Shown here: positions 37,150-45,600 of the stretch, one piece after another | Layout of the letters: every line of letters begins with the position of its first letter | How positions within the stretch are numbered: position 1 is the stretch's first letter | NCBI GenBank assembly: GCA_963825845.1 | Contig: CAWGVL010000091.1 | Span: 8,242 to 72,241, forward strand | Direction: 5' to 3' | DNA length: 64,000 nt | From: DASQDN01 sp963825845 | Lineage (GTDB): Bacteria; Acidobacteriota; Terriglobia; Bryobacterales; Bryobacteraceae | Program-made: the position numbers and the translations under genes | The notes under the pieces: model-generated | What the model was told of the DNA's origin: nothing | Databases searched by the model: none | The model's input: only the letters and a program-made list of their open reading frames with translations

Positions 37150-39006
37150 TCAATGCTTAACCGCCCGGTTTGCTCGTTCTTCAAACTTGAGCAGCGGGAG
37201 ACCTGAGAGATCCTCGAGCGTGACCGACGGCACGTAAAGTCCGAGATGGGTCCTGGTCCACCAATTGTGCGTTCGCTGCCGCGTTTGCCAATCGGTAAAA
37301 CGGTAATCATAGAGGCTCGCTCGGATAAACCGCGGGCCGGCATCCGGGAATGGATTGCGCTCGAATTGAGAGAGCACCGCCGGGTTATTTTGCAAGAGAC
37401 GTGCAAGCAAGTTCAGGAACCAAACATTTTCTTGGTATCGGCCTAACGCGGCAAACCACATCTGCCAGTCGAGTCGAGGCTGGTGCGGAGCAACAAACGG
37501 AGGCCGGCGGTCAAGGCGGCCTGGCTTGTAACGGAATTCATACTCCAGCCAGTTGGAGCCATCGTTCGAGCCTTCGATAACGATTTCCGGCCGTACCGTC
37601 GTCATGGTCGCAAACAGACCATAACTACTCGTAATTCCAAACGGCGCCGCGATCGAAATGAGCGTGCGTGCGGCCGCTGGAATCTGAACGCCAAGAGCCT
37701 GCAGAGTGAACAACGAACTCAGCAGTACTATGATCAACGCTGCAGCAGCTACGGCCCTCCGTTGCAGAGCAGGAGATACAAAGCTGGCGGTAGCATTCGT
37801 TGGCCGAGGGATCCACACTCTATGCACAATGCGTTCAAGCTGGGCGTCATCGAAAAGGAACAGGCAAAGAGAGAGCGACAGCCAATTGAAGAAGGCGTAG
37901 TTCCCCGTGAGCATGATCACGAGTTGGAGTCCGATGAGCCACGGCGCAGCGGCTAGTCGCATGCGCCTCGTGCCAAGCACCAGAAAGGGAATGAGCAACT
38001 CCACAATGAGGACCACCAGACAAGACGCCTTCAGAAACGATGCCGGCAACTGGTGCACATACCACGCCAGCGGAGTCGGAATTGGCTGTGTCTGAAAATG
38101 AACCGTCAGTGCGGTGAGACTATGCCATGTAGGATCACCGCTGAGAAGTTTTACGGCCCCGGACAGGAACATCAACCGAAACAGCAGCCAGCGGAAAAGC
38201 CATATTACGAGTCGCGAGTGGCCGAGGAACAATGCTAGAAAACCGGCCTCGAGCAACAGGATATCCCATTGGTACGAGAGAAATTCCTGCGATGCATTGA
38301 AGACAGACAGGTAACACAGGAACGCAACCAACAGCCCGCCGCGCCAAAATACGCCCAAAAACGCCAGCAGTGAGCACGCTGCTCCACACATCCAAACTGC
38401 CTGGATAAACAGGTCACCTGTTCGAAGCCAGTAGAAGGAAGGCGCCGCTCGCCACGCCGCGCTACCAAGTTGCGCCTCTACCCGCTGGAAATAGAGCGCA
38501 ACCGGTTCGACACCATGCGACCCGATCAGTGCCGGCGCCTGAACTCCGAAAGATATGAATGCGATCAGGAAGATCGCCGCCAGTGATTTTCGGAAAATGG
38601 ACTGGACAGCATCGAATCGCAGCGGCTCGATCTTGCGTCCGAACAGCAGCACAGTCACCCAATAGAATATGTTTCGATGACTAGCCACCAGCCTATATGC
38701 CGTTTCGGTGAGCGGGGCGAAACCGGGAAGGCTGTAGTATGAGTTTAAAAGCCACCGTCGCGAGGGACTGGATGCGAGAGTCTCGAAGACAGCATGTGCT
38801 CCGCTGAGAACCTCTCCGGAAGGTTTGACAAGTTGTACGGATTCGCTGAACGCAGCCGCCGGAATCTGCGGGTACTCGGGTCCTACGTTCTGAGACGCCG
38901 CGTACACAATCGCGTCAGCCGTCAGCGTTTTCCAGTACTCAATCCAGATCTTGCAAAAGCCGCAGTTGCCGTCGTAAATTAGAACCGGTTTGTCGCGAAG
39001 CGCCAT
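37150..39006 (-). CDS. DCC-family thiol-disulfide domain fused to lipase-maturation-factor-like membrane protein
   Basis: 618 aa. N-terminus is a DUF393/DCC thioredoxin-like domain (about 6-120) with 'IYDGNCGFCKIWIEYWK' (DxxCxxC). The rest is a multi-helix membrane protein matching the LMF1 family: 'FNASQEFLSYQWDILLLEAGFLALFL', 'FRWLLFRLMFLSGAVKLLSGDPTWHSLTALTVHFQTQPIPTPLAWYVHQLP', and a C-terminal soluble part with 'IEGSNDGSNWLEYEFRYKPG ... PRLDWQMWFAALG'. Vertebrate LMF1 aids lipase folding in the ER; the bacterial role is unclear. The Cys pair suggests the fusion acts in disulfide exchange at the membrane. Confidence 0.85.
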   Translation of the reverse strand: MALRDKPVLIYDGNCGFCKIWIEYWKTLTADAIVYAASQNVGPEYPQIPAAAFSESVQLVKPSGEVLSGAHAVFETLASSPSRRWLLNSYYSLPGFAPLTETAYRLVASHRNIFYWVTVLLFGRKIEPLRFDAVQSIFRKSLAAIFLIAFISFGVQAPALIGSHGVEPVALYFQRVEAQLGSAAWRAAPSFYWLRTGDLFIQAVWMCGAACSLLAFLGVFWRGGLLVAFLCYLSVFNASQEFLSYQWDILLLEAGFLALFLGHSRLVIWLFRWLLFRLMFLSGAVKLLSGDPTWHSLTALTVHFQTQPIPTPLAWYVHQLPASFLKASCLVVLIVELLIPFLVLGTRRMRLAAAPWLIGLQLVIMLTGNYAFFNWLSLSLCLFLFDDAQLERIVHRVWIPRPTNATASFVSPALQRRAVAAAALIIVLLSSLFTLQALGVQIPAAARTLISIAAPFGITSSYGLFATMTTVRPEIVIEGSNDGSNWLEYEFRYKPGRLDRRPPFVAPHQPRLDWQMWFAALGRYQENVWFLNLLARLLQNNPAVLSQFERNPFPDAGPRFIRASLYDYRFTDWQTRQRTHNWWTRTHLGLYVPSVTLEDLSGLPLLKFEERANRAVKH

Positions 39007-39089
39007 TCAGGATCCGTCTTATTCGACATGTTTTGGGGCTCGTATGTGACAACCCGGATCGAAATGGCCGGCTGAGGCGCCGATGCTCG

Positions 39090-39452
39090 CTATGTGTCGA
39101 TCTTATCCCCGTGAACCTTTAGCGAGCCTTCGCTCGGGTGACCGACTACGTCATTTGCAGTGTCGCCTTCCGCCAGACCTCCGTTCAGGCGGCCGGTTAA
39201 TTCCTTGCTCGGCTTGAACACGGCTGCGTTCCGGGCAGCAATCGTCATGGTCTCTCCCGTTCTGGGATTGCGTCCCTGGCGTTCCTTTTTTGCACTCACC
39301 TGGAAGCTTCCGAATCCACGAAGATCTACCTTCTCGCCTTTGACCAGAGCCTCAGTGATGCTTGCCAGAACCGCGTCAATCACTTGCTCGGTCTCCTTCT
39401 TCGCACCGTTCGTCGCTGCTGACACGTTTTCGATCAAAGTAGTTTTCGTCAT
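39090..39452 (-). CDS. HU-family DNA-binding protein with C-terminal extension
   Basis: 120 aa. Typical HU body: 'MTKTTLIENVSAATNGAKKETEQVIDAVLASITEALVKGEKVDLRGFGSFQVSAKKERQGRNPRTGETMTI' with the DNA-contact arm GRNPRTGE, ending at about residue 90 with 'FKPSKELTGRLNG'. A tail of about 30 residues rich in Gly, Asp and Ser follows; most HU proteins stop at about 90. Bends and compacts DNA. Monocistronic. Confidence 0.93.
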   Translation of the reverse strand: MTKTTLIENVSAATNGAKKETEQVIDAVLASITEALVKGEKVDLRGFGSFQVSAKKERQGRNPRTGETMTIAARNAAVFKPSKELTGRLNGGLAEGDTANDVVGHPSEGSLKVHGDKIDT

Positions 39453-39670
39453 CTGTAAACTTCAAGGTAGCGCAGTTGGATCTCGAACCTACAGGCATCC
39501 TCCGCCGACATGTCGCCATTCCGTGGGTTAAGCCGGAGCCGGTTGTCCGATGAATCGGATCGAGCCGTACGGAACGCTCATTGGCGCAGCAATGAACCGG
39601 TACAGCCGGAATGTGAAACGGTTACCTGTGTCGAGACCGTTAGTCCTCTTCACATACGCGAGAAAACGCC

Positions 39671-40229
39671 TCAGTCGGTGATCTCGCGAATCACGCGGCA
39701 TGGATTGCCGGCGGCGAACACATCATCGGGAACATCACGCGTCACGACGCTTCCGGCTCCGATCACTGCGCGCGATCCGATTCGTACGCCCGGCAGGATA
39801 ATCGCCCCTCCACCAACCCATACGTCGGATCCGATCTCCACCGCTTTTCCGAACTCCTGTCGGCGCCGGCAGTTCGGCGTTGAATGGGTGCATAGGTGTG
39901 TAGATCTGCACCGCTGGGCCGAAGAGCGAGAAACTGCCGATGCGAACCCGGCACACATCGAGGACGATGCAGTTGAAATTGAAGAACACGCGCTCGCCTA
40001 GCTCGATGTTTGACCCGTAATCGCAGAAGAACGGAGGCTGCATCCATACCGTGTCGCCGCCTGAACCAAATAGGTCATTCAGTATGCGGCGTCGTTCGTC
40101 ATGTTCTGCCTCGCGGGTTGCATTGAGGGTTTGGCAGAGATCTCGGGAACGCTCACGGGCCGCAACAAGCTCGGGATCCATGGGATCGTATAGCTCCCCG
40201 GCCAACATCTTCTGACGTTCGGTCTCCAT
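39671..40229 (-). CDS. sugar O-acetyltransferase, Maa/LacA family (one frameshift)
   Basis: About 186 aa when joined. N-terminal 'EREKMLAGELYDPMDPELVAARERSRDL'-type cap followed by the left-handed beta-helix: 'FFCDYGSNIELGERVFFNFNCIVLDVCRVRIGSFSLFGPAVQIYTPMHPFNAEL', frame change near 39860, then 'VEIGSDVWVGGGAIILPGVRIGSRAVIGAGSVVTRDVPDDVFAAGNPCRVIREI'. Uses acetyl-CoA; the catalytic His is in 'TPMHPFN'. Acceptor probably maltose-, galactoside- or nodulation-type sugars. Flanked by HU and an ECF sigma gene, no operon. Confidence 0.87.
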
Positions 40230-40450
40230 CCCGCGCTATTCCATCATGGACGCGCCGCCAGGGTCAAATTTGTGCCGCCGCACTCGTGGCAGATTCCTGG
40301 TAGAGGGTAATCTTTTGATATTCGCCTTCGTGCGCACAATATTTTCGCGACTCGTACGTTTCACATAGTGTGGCGCTCAGGGTTAGGGATGTGTCAGGGA
40401 GGCATCTTCGCCGACTTTGCTGCTGCGTTGACGGTCAGGGAGATGGGCCC

Positions 40451-41032
40451 ATGTATTCAGCAGCGATCCGGGAGAGAGAGTTGAAAGATCGCAGTCGGAT
40501 TGAAGAAGATGGCTGGATCAGCGACGTAATAAAAAGTGAGCAGGGGAGGCTGCGCGCATACGTCCGGAGCAGGTTAGGCGGTACCACGAGTGACATAGAA
40601 GACGTACTGCAGGACGTGTTTTATGAGTTTGTACTCGCACACCGGTCCTTGAAGCAGTTTGAGCATGTCGGGGCATGGTTGTTCAATGTGGCTCGCAACC
40701 GAGTCACGGACCTGTTTCGGAAAACGAGGGTAATGAGTTTGAGCGAGGCGGTAGGGCACACTACTGACGGCGAGCCCCTGCTGATCGAGAGCTTGGTGCA
40801 TTCCTTGAAAGACGCTCCCGACCGGATATACGCAAGCCAAACGTTGTTGCAGCATCTGGAGCGGGCGCTGGATGAACTGCCGGAAGAACAACGGGAAGTG
40901 TTCATCGCGCACGAACTCGATGGGCGCAGTTTCAAAGAAATGGCGGCTGAGACTGGCGTGAACGTAAACACGCTGCTTGCTCGTAAACACTATGCGGTGA
41001 AGCGCCTACGCGAAAGCCTGAAAGGCGTGTGA
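40451..41032 (+). CDS. ECF-type RNA polymerase sigma factor
   Basis: About 193 aa from ATG 40451, preferred over an earlier frame opening because a purine-rich AGGGAGA lies just upstream. Region 2: 'EQGRLRAYVRSRLGGTTSDIEDVLQDVFYEFVLAHRSLKQFEHVGAWLFNVARNRVTDLFRK'; region 4 helix-turn-helix: 'ALDELPEEQREVFIAHELDGRSFKEMAAETGVNVNTLLARKHYAVKRLRE'. The next gene starts within its stop codon and encodes a small membrane protein, probably its regulator or target. No recognisable zinc-binding anti-sigma domain is nearby. Confidence 0.9.
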   Translation: MYSAAIRERELKDRSRIEEDGWISDVIKSEQGRLRAYVRSRLGGTTSDIEDVLQDVFYEFVLAHRSLKQFEHVGAWLFNVARNRVTDLFRKTRVMSLSEAVGHTTDGEPLLIESLVHSLKDAPDRIYASQTLLQHLERALDELPEEQREVFIAHELDGRSFKEMAAETGVNVNTLLARKHYAVKRLRESLKGV

Positions 41033-41394
41033 AGATTACTCGGCACATGGGGAGACATATGAGCGAAAACCGTGGAGTTTTCTGGTTCAAAATAGCGCTG
41101 GTCCTGACGATCTGGATTGTCGGTTTTGCCAATGCGGTGCTGCACTTGTGGAACTGGCTCATGCCCGACCTCTTTGGCCTGCATGCCATCACATTCTGGC
41201 AAGCCCTAGGCCTTTTGGGCCTGAGCTGGCTTCTTTTTAGCGGTCCTCGAGGCCTTACACCGCTGGGTCGGGAAGGAAACTGCCGTGGGAGAGAAAGTTC
41301 AAGGGGCATGACCGCCGAGGAACGATCGAAGCTCCGCAACCTGGTTGAATCGCGGCCGGCCGGCGCCGTCGCTCCGCCGCACGAGAGTTGCTAA
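41029..41394 (+). CDS. small membrane protein coupled to the ECF sigma factor
   Basis: 121 aa from a GTG overlapping the sigma stop (GTGA), or slightly shorter from ATG 41047 or 41059. Two hydrophobic helices: about 20-42 ('FKIALVLTIWIVGFANAVLHLWNWL') and about 53-72 ('AITFWQALGLLGLSWLLFSG'), then a basic, charged tail. The 'TFWQALGLL' helix is characteristic of small proteins that accompany ECF sigma genes in other bacteria. A role in controlling the sigma factor is inferred from coupling only. Confidence 0.8.
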   Translation: MKITRHMGRHMSENRGVFWFKIALVLTIWIVGFANAVLHLWNWLMPDLFGLHAITFWQALGLLGLSWLLFSGPRGLTPLGREGNCRGRESSRGMTAEERSKLRNLVESRPAGAVAPPHESC

Positions 41395-41449
41395 GAGCAG
41401 CCCACGCGGCATCGCTTACGCAGGCAGCCAAGCAATGCACACGGCCAGA

Positions 41450-42430
41450 CTAGCCTCGCGCTCGACCGTCGTGAGGATCGACGACGTGCTTAGTCCCGTT
41501 TTTTTTACGGACCGTAGAGTGGTCATATCCCGCCTCGGCCGTCGAGGCGCTGAGCGAGACCGTCGAAGCCGTTGTCGTCTCACGCTCCCTGCCATCGCGA
41601 TCCGCAGTATTGGAGGGCGAAAACGCGGTTACGTTGTGTTCAAGCACTTTTCGTAAGTCGGCTGCAAGGTCGCGGCCTGTTGCGTACCGTTCACTCGGCT
41701 TTTTCGCGAGACCGCGTCCAAAAATTCTGCCAAGAAGCGGTGGGACATCTACACCGTGATCGAAAATAGAATCAGGTTCCTCTTCGACAATCCGTCGCGG
41801 AATAACAGCGCTTCGGAATGGATGCGCGTACACCAGGAGTTCAAAAAGCACAACCGTGGCGGAGAAGAGATCAGCACGCGCGTCGCTCGCCTGACCTCTG
41901 ATTTGCTCCGGAGCCATGTAATGGGGCGTGCCCATAATACGGCCTGCCATCGTCAGGTGCGATGAAGGCAAACGGGCTAAGCCGAAGTCCAGAATTTTAG
42001 CGCGGGAATTCACGCATGCAAAGAGGTTGCTCGGCTTTATGTCGCGATGGACGATGCCCAGGCGATGCGCATGGTCCAACGCTTCGCACACCTGAATCAT
42101 CAGTTCGAGCTTCACCTCGATCGGCATGTCTCGCCGCTCCTGAATGATCCTGCGAAAATCACAGCCCTTGAGAAGCTCCATCGCGAAGTATGCAGTACCC
42201 TCAATTTCACCCAATTCGTAGATGGTCACGATATTGGGATGTTCCAATCTTGCACAAGCACGGGCTTCACGATAAAACCGCTCCCGGATCTCGGGTTCAA
42301 CTTCCGCCCCGGTCCTAATGGTCTTGACCGCGACATCGCGGTCGAGCATTTCATCCCGGGCACGATAAACGACACCCATTGATCCGGCGCCAAGCTGCTC
42401 TGAAATTTCGTACCGACCGAGCTTGAACAT
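41450..42430 (-). CDS. serine/threonine protein kinase
   Basis: 326 aa; kinase domain about residues 6-270. 'LGAGSMGVVYRARD' glycine loop, Lys36 in 'VAVKTI', 'IVHRDIKPSNLF' (Asp130), 'ILDFGLARL' (Asp148) and 'MAPEQIRG'. The C-terminal 55 residues are Ser/Thr/Asp-rich, low-complexity, with no transmembrane helix, so a soluble kinase. Starts 34 bp after the end of the PP2C gene on the same strand, forming a kinase-phosphatase pair. Confidence 0.95.
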   Translation of the reverse strand: MFKLGRYEISEQLGAGSMGVVYRARDEMLDRDVAVKTIRTGAEVEPEIRERFYREARACARLEHPNIVTIYELGEIEGTAYFAMELLKGCDFRRIIQERRDMPIEVKLELMIQVCEALDHAHRLGIVHRDIKPSNLFACVNSRAKILDFGLARLPSSHLTMAGRIMGTPHYMAPEQIRGQASDARADLFSATVVLFELLVYAHPFRSAVIPRRIVEEEPDSIFDHGVDVPPLLGRIFGRGLAKKPSERYATGRDLAADLRKVLEHNVTAFSPSNTADRDGRERETTTASTVSLSASTAEAGYDHSTVRKKNGTKHVVDPHDGRARG

Positions 42431-42463
42431 AGCGCTTGCAGTAACCTCTATCCGTACACCCGT

Positions 42464-43231
42464 CTAACTGTACCGCAAGACCACAGCCGAGATGTTGTCC
42501 GGACCACCGGCGTTTTTTGCGGCTTCCAACAGCCGCGTTATGCATTCTTCACTTGAGTCACAGGCTAGCATCGGGCCGATAACGTGGTCTTTGACAGTAC
42601 CGTGAAGTCCATCGCTCGAAAGAAGAAACACATCGCCCGGCTGGACTGTGTCATCTGCGAGATGCACGTCGATTGTGTCTTGCGATCCTGCGGCTCGTGT
42701 CAAAACATTCCTCAACGGATGCTTAAGCACTTCCTCGGGTGTAAGCAGGCCTCGCCTGACCATACTGTCGACCATGGTGTCATCCACCGTAAGGCGCGTC
42801 AGCGCCCCGCCTCGCAGCCGGTACACACGGCTGTCTCCTACGTTGGCGATAGTCACCTGATCTCCGTTTACGAGGACGGCTGCAATCGTTGTACCCATGC
42901 CGGCGTACTCAATGGATTGCTCGGCACGCCTCCAGACCTGCCGATTAGCAAGCCGTACACTCGTACCGAGACGGTTCCCGTCGATCGACAGATCGAAGTC
43001 ATAGCCGAAAGGCCATGTGACATCCAATCTGCCCTTCGTAGCTTCTATGAAGTGTCTGATAGCGGAAATCGCTAACTCGGCTGCGACCTCACCGCGATGG
43101 TGGCCGCCCATGCCGTCACAGATCACATAAAGGCCAAGTACGTTATCTACCAGGATGCGATCTTCGTTAGCATCCCTCGATCCTGCGTCACTCATGCCGA
43201 ATGCGTCAACTATCATAGATCCCTGACTCAC
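42464..43231 (-). CDS. PP2C-family serine/threonine phosphatase
   Basis: 255 aa. PP2C metal motifs: 'SDAGSRDANEDRILVD', 'VICDGMGGHHRGEVAAELA', 'NVGDSRVYRL', 'LSSDGLHGTVKDHVI' and 'GGPDNISAVVLRYS'. Expected to dephosphorylate targets of the adjacent STPK and perhaps the giant kinase. Complete and unbroken. No FHA domain is fused. Confidence 0.95.
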   Translation of the reverse strand: MSQGSMIVDAFGMSDAGSRDANEDRILVDNVLGLYVICDGMGGHHRGEVAAELAISAIRHFIEATKGRLDVTWPFGYDFDLSIDGNRLGTSVRLANRQVWRRAEQSIEYAGMGTTIAAVLVNGDQVTIANVGDSRVYRLRGGALTRLTVDDTMVDSMVRRGLLTPEEVLKHPLRNVLTRAAGSQDTIDVHLADDTVQPGDVFLLSSDGLHGTVKDHVIGPMLACDSSEECITRLLEAAKNAGGPDNISAVVLRYS

Positions 43232-43237
43232 CCGCGC

Positions 43238-44563
43238 TCAGAAGACGTAAGAGATTCCGATCAGCGGTACGACCTTCGCACGCAGGCCGGCATCATTCAG
43301 CCGAAACAGCAGATTGCCCGTGATCAATAACTTGTTAATCGGACTGACTTTCAATCCGACAGCTCCGCTGGAGATATTGAAGCTGTCGTCATACGTCTGT
43401 ATCCCATTGAATTGTCCGGCGTTATTGCTGTAGGTCATTGTCCGCAATCGCTGTCCATCGATCACTTGTTGACCGAGGTAGTCGAATGCGAGGGTAACTC
43501 GGCGATGGACTGAGACGTCTGCGCCGAACGTGTAAATAAACTGATCAGGAAGTCCCTCTTTGGTGCCCGTAAGAAAGTTGCCTGCAAGAATCGACTTCCC
43601 GTTGAACTGATACCCAAGATTGACGTGCGGAGCGAATCGGCCCCATGAGATCGAGGCCACAACGAATGGTCTCACGCCTGCTGCGCCGGAACCGAGCAGG
43701 TCGAGCTCATCGCCGGTTGGGAATCGTATATCGGTACCTAACGCGACGGCGCTGCTTTCACCTCGAAACACGGTGCCTTTCACTCGAAGGATCAGATCAC
43801 CGAGTCCACTCGCTGTTTGTGTGTTCGAAATGTGACTCGTATCCCCGCCCCCTTCGAAGTAGTGAGGCTGGGGTTCGGAGGCGTTCGGCGCATTACGGCG
43901 TATCGTGGCGGTTGACGCAACCCCGAGCTTTGTCGAGACCACAGGAATAGCTAGTGACACGTCTAAGCGGTTCGTTACACCGACAGTGACAAAAGTCGTG
44001 TATTGGCTTACCCGCAAGTGGACATTGTTATCAGCAGTGATCAGGTCCCGCAAGAATTCAGGGGCAGGCGCATTCGGAACCTCCGCATGAGTGAAGACAG
44101 CGTGCAGGTCACTGAGTTTCTGACCATCGATCTGATCGAAGACGAAGTTCTGAAACGTGAAACCGATAAATACCTTTCGCCTCCCAAGCGTCTCCGCTCG
44201 TTCGGACAAAATCGGACCGAAGCTTTGTTCGGACTGCGTGTAAAGACCGGTCGCGGGATCGTACGCGAATACAAATCCGGATGCTGGCGAAACAGTCGGC
44301 AACAGGTTGAGTTGTGTAGCTAGGGCGCTGTTCAGTGGACCTATGACCGGAAGTGTGCTCCCGGATGGATCTGAGATGAAGTGAGCGGAATGCGTGGGAT
44401 TTGGAAGCGTTAGGCCGCCGTTGGACGAGCCGAAGAGATTTGGCATCAAGCACGCTAACTTCTGACTTCCATTGCAGACATTAGTCTGTGCAAAGGCGGG
44501 GAAAACAGCAGAAAAGCCGGCGAGAGCAACCGCGCCGAAGCGCGGCAACCTGTTCATCTCCAT
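43238..44563 (-). CDS. outer-membrane beta-barrel protein, transporter-like
   Basis: About 441 aa from ATG 44563, which follows an AGGAGG site and gives a signal peptide (RFGAVALAGFSAVFPAFAQ). Beta-rich throughout, with alternating patterns such as 'KVFIGFTFQNFVFDQIDG', 'TNRLDVSLAIPVV', 'SGLGDLILRVKGTVF', 'AVALGTDIRFPTGDELDLLGSGAAGVRPFVVASI' and 'HVNLGYQFNGK', ending 'PLIGISYVF' (terminal Phe). The 'RFPTGD..LLG' segment is common in the Phenol_MetA_deg-like barrel family. Ends 6 bp before the PP2C gene, so the signalling pair may share its transcript. Cargo unknown. Confidence 0.8.
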   Translation of the reverse strand: MEMNRLPRFGAVALAGFSAVFPAFAQTNVCNGSQKLACLMPNLFGSSNGGLTLPNPTHSAHFISDPSGSTLPVIGPLNSALATQLNLLPTVSPASGFVFAYDPATGLYTQSEQSFGPILSERAETLGRRKVFIGFTFQNFVFDQIDGQKLSDLHAVFTHAEVPNAPAPEFLRDLITADNNVHLRVSQYTTFVTVGVTNRLDVSLAIPVVSTKLGVASTATIRRNAPNASEPQPHYFEGGGDTSHISNTQTASGLGDLILRVKGTVFRGESSAVALGTDIRFPTGDELDLLGSGAAGVRPFVVASISWGRFAPHVNLGYQFNGKSILAGNFLTGTKEGLPDQFIYTFGADVSVHRRVTLAFDYLGQQVIDGQRLRTMTYSNNAGQFNGIQTYDDSFNISSGAVGLKVSPINKLLITGNLLFRLNDAGLRAKVVPLIGISYVF

Positions 44564-44673
44564 GGAGCCTCCTAGAGATACACGGATTACGCTAGCACAA
44601 AACCTCAAGACTGGCACGCAAAACTTAGTACAACCTCTACGTTGAGAATAGCGACGCGCATCGCAAATTCGGG

Positions 44674-45258
44674 TCACTGCCGCGTTAATCTCCCGCACGC
44701 AGCGCGTGCTCCGCCGGCGCAGCCGGATTGCTCGCCGCCTTGGCAGTAGGAATCTGAATTGGCGTGAATAACGATAGCGCTGCCATCATCATCGAAGATA
44801 GACAGTGGTCCCACAGATAACGTTAGCCGTGTTGTCGTGGCCCACAGCACACCTATGCCTTGATCGTTCACTTCCAGGTTGGGGAGGTCCCCACTGTGAT
44901 ATGGATGATTCCCATCGGGATTGCTGTTGCCCGCAGGTCCAGGATCAAAATGGCCGCCTGCGCTCGTGCATGGTTCACACTGCGCCCGTTCGTGTATATG
45001 TACGGCGTATTTCCCTTTCGCCATTCCGCGAGCGCCCACAAAGACATCAACTGTCTTGATACCCTCGTCCGATGGGCGTTCCTGGAGCCAGGCGAAGCCC
45101 TGAATATTGGAGTCACTGCACCCGGTGATCGCTGCTGCTGCGATCGTGCGTGTCCGGTTTTCAACCGGCGCCTGAAATGCCGGTGATGTTCCTTCAACAA
45201 ACAGTAATGCAATAGCGCTGTACTTGGCCCAGCGCAGGGTTTCCATAGATCCGACCAT
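44674..45258 (-). CDS. sodC: Cu/Zn superoxide dismutase family protein
   Basis: 194 aa with a signal peptide. Metal-site His residues are in place: 'KYAVHIHERAQC' (HxH), 'SAGGHFDPG', 'HPYHSGDLPNLEVNDQGIG', and 'IFDDDGSAIVIHANSD' (second copper-site His), with the disulfide-type Cys in 'ERAQCEPC' and 'GGARAACG'. Dismutates periplasmic superoxide. The C-terminal arginine-containing end 'GGARAACG' is the usual SodC Arg position. Precedes the outer-membrane protein with about 110 bp between. Confidence 0.92.
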   Translation of the reverse strand: MVGSMETLRWAKYSAIALLFVEGTSPAFQAPVENRTRTIAAAAITGCSDSNIQGFAWLQERPSDEGIKTVDVFVGARGMAKGKYAVHIHERAQCEPCTSAGGHFDPGPAGNSNPDGNHPYHSGDLPNLEVNDQGIGVLWATTTRLTLSVGPLSIFDDDGSAIVIHANSDSYCQGGEQSGCAGGARAACGRLTRQ

Positions 45259-45600
45259 TGTGTGTTGTGCTCCTTAACCGTGATCTGACCTGCTACATAT
45301 ACACGACCTGGACTAATTCGCGCAATGCAAGCAACTCGTTAGCAGAGACGTACTCGAAGCCGCACACCAGGCGGCCGGACAGATGGCCATGCAGTTGTCT
45401 GGCGCGCAATGAGGACAAATCTCGCTTCTGAGAGAGAGGAGGGACTGCTGCGGCCGCGCGAATTCCGATTTTCAAACGAGCCGGTGAACGGTGTTGTGCT
45501 GCCCACAACAGCGTCATTTCGACTAGAATGCGTTTGATAGGCACGGCGCAGGATGGGCGGCGAATTAGATCTGAACGCGATTGCGTAGGTCACTAATCGT
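45259..45600. other. intergenic region with no supported gene
   Basis: 342 bases between sodC (-) and the giant kinase gene (+). Two overlapping minus-strand ORFs of about 83 codons exist (ending 45293 and 45339) but neither has a recognisable domain or convincing ribosome site. Divergent promoters are expected here; I cannot place them. Confidence 0.6.
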
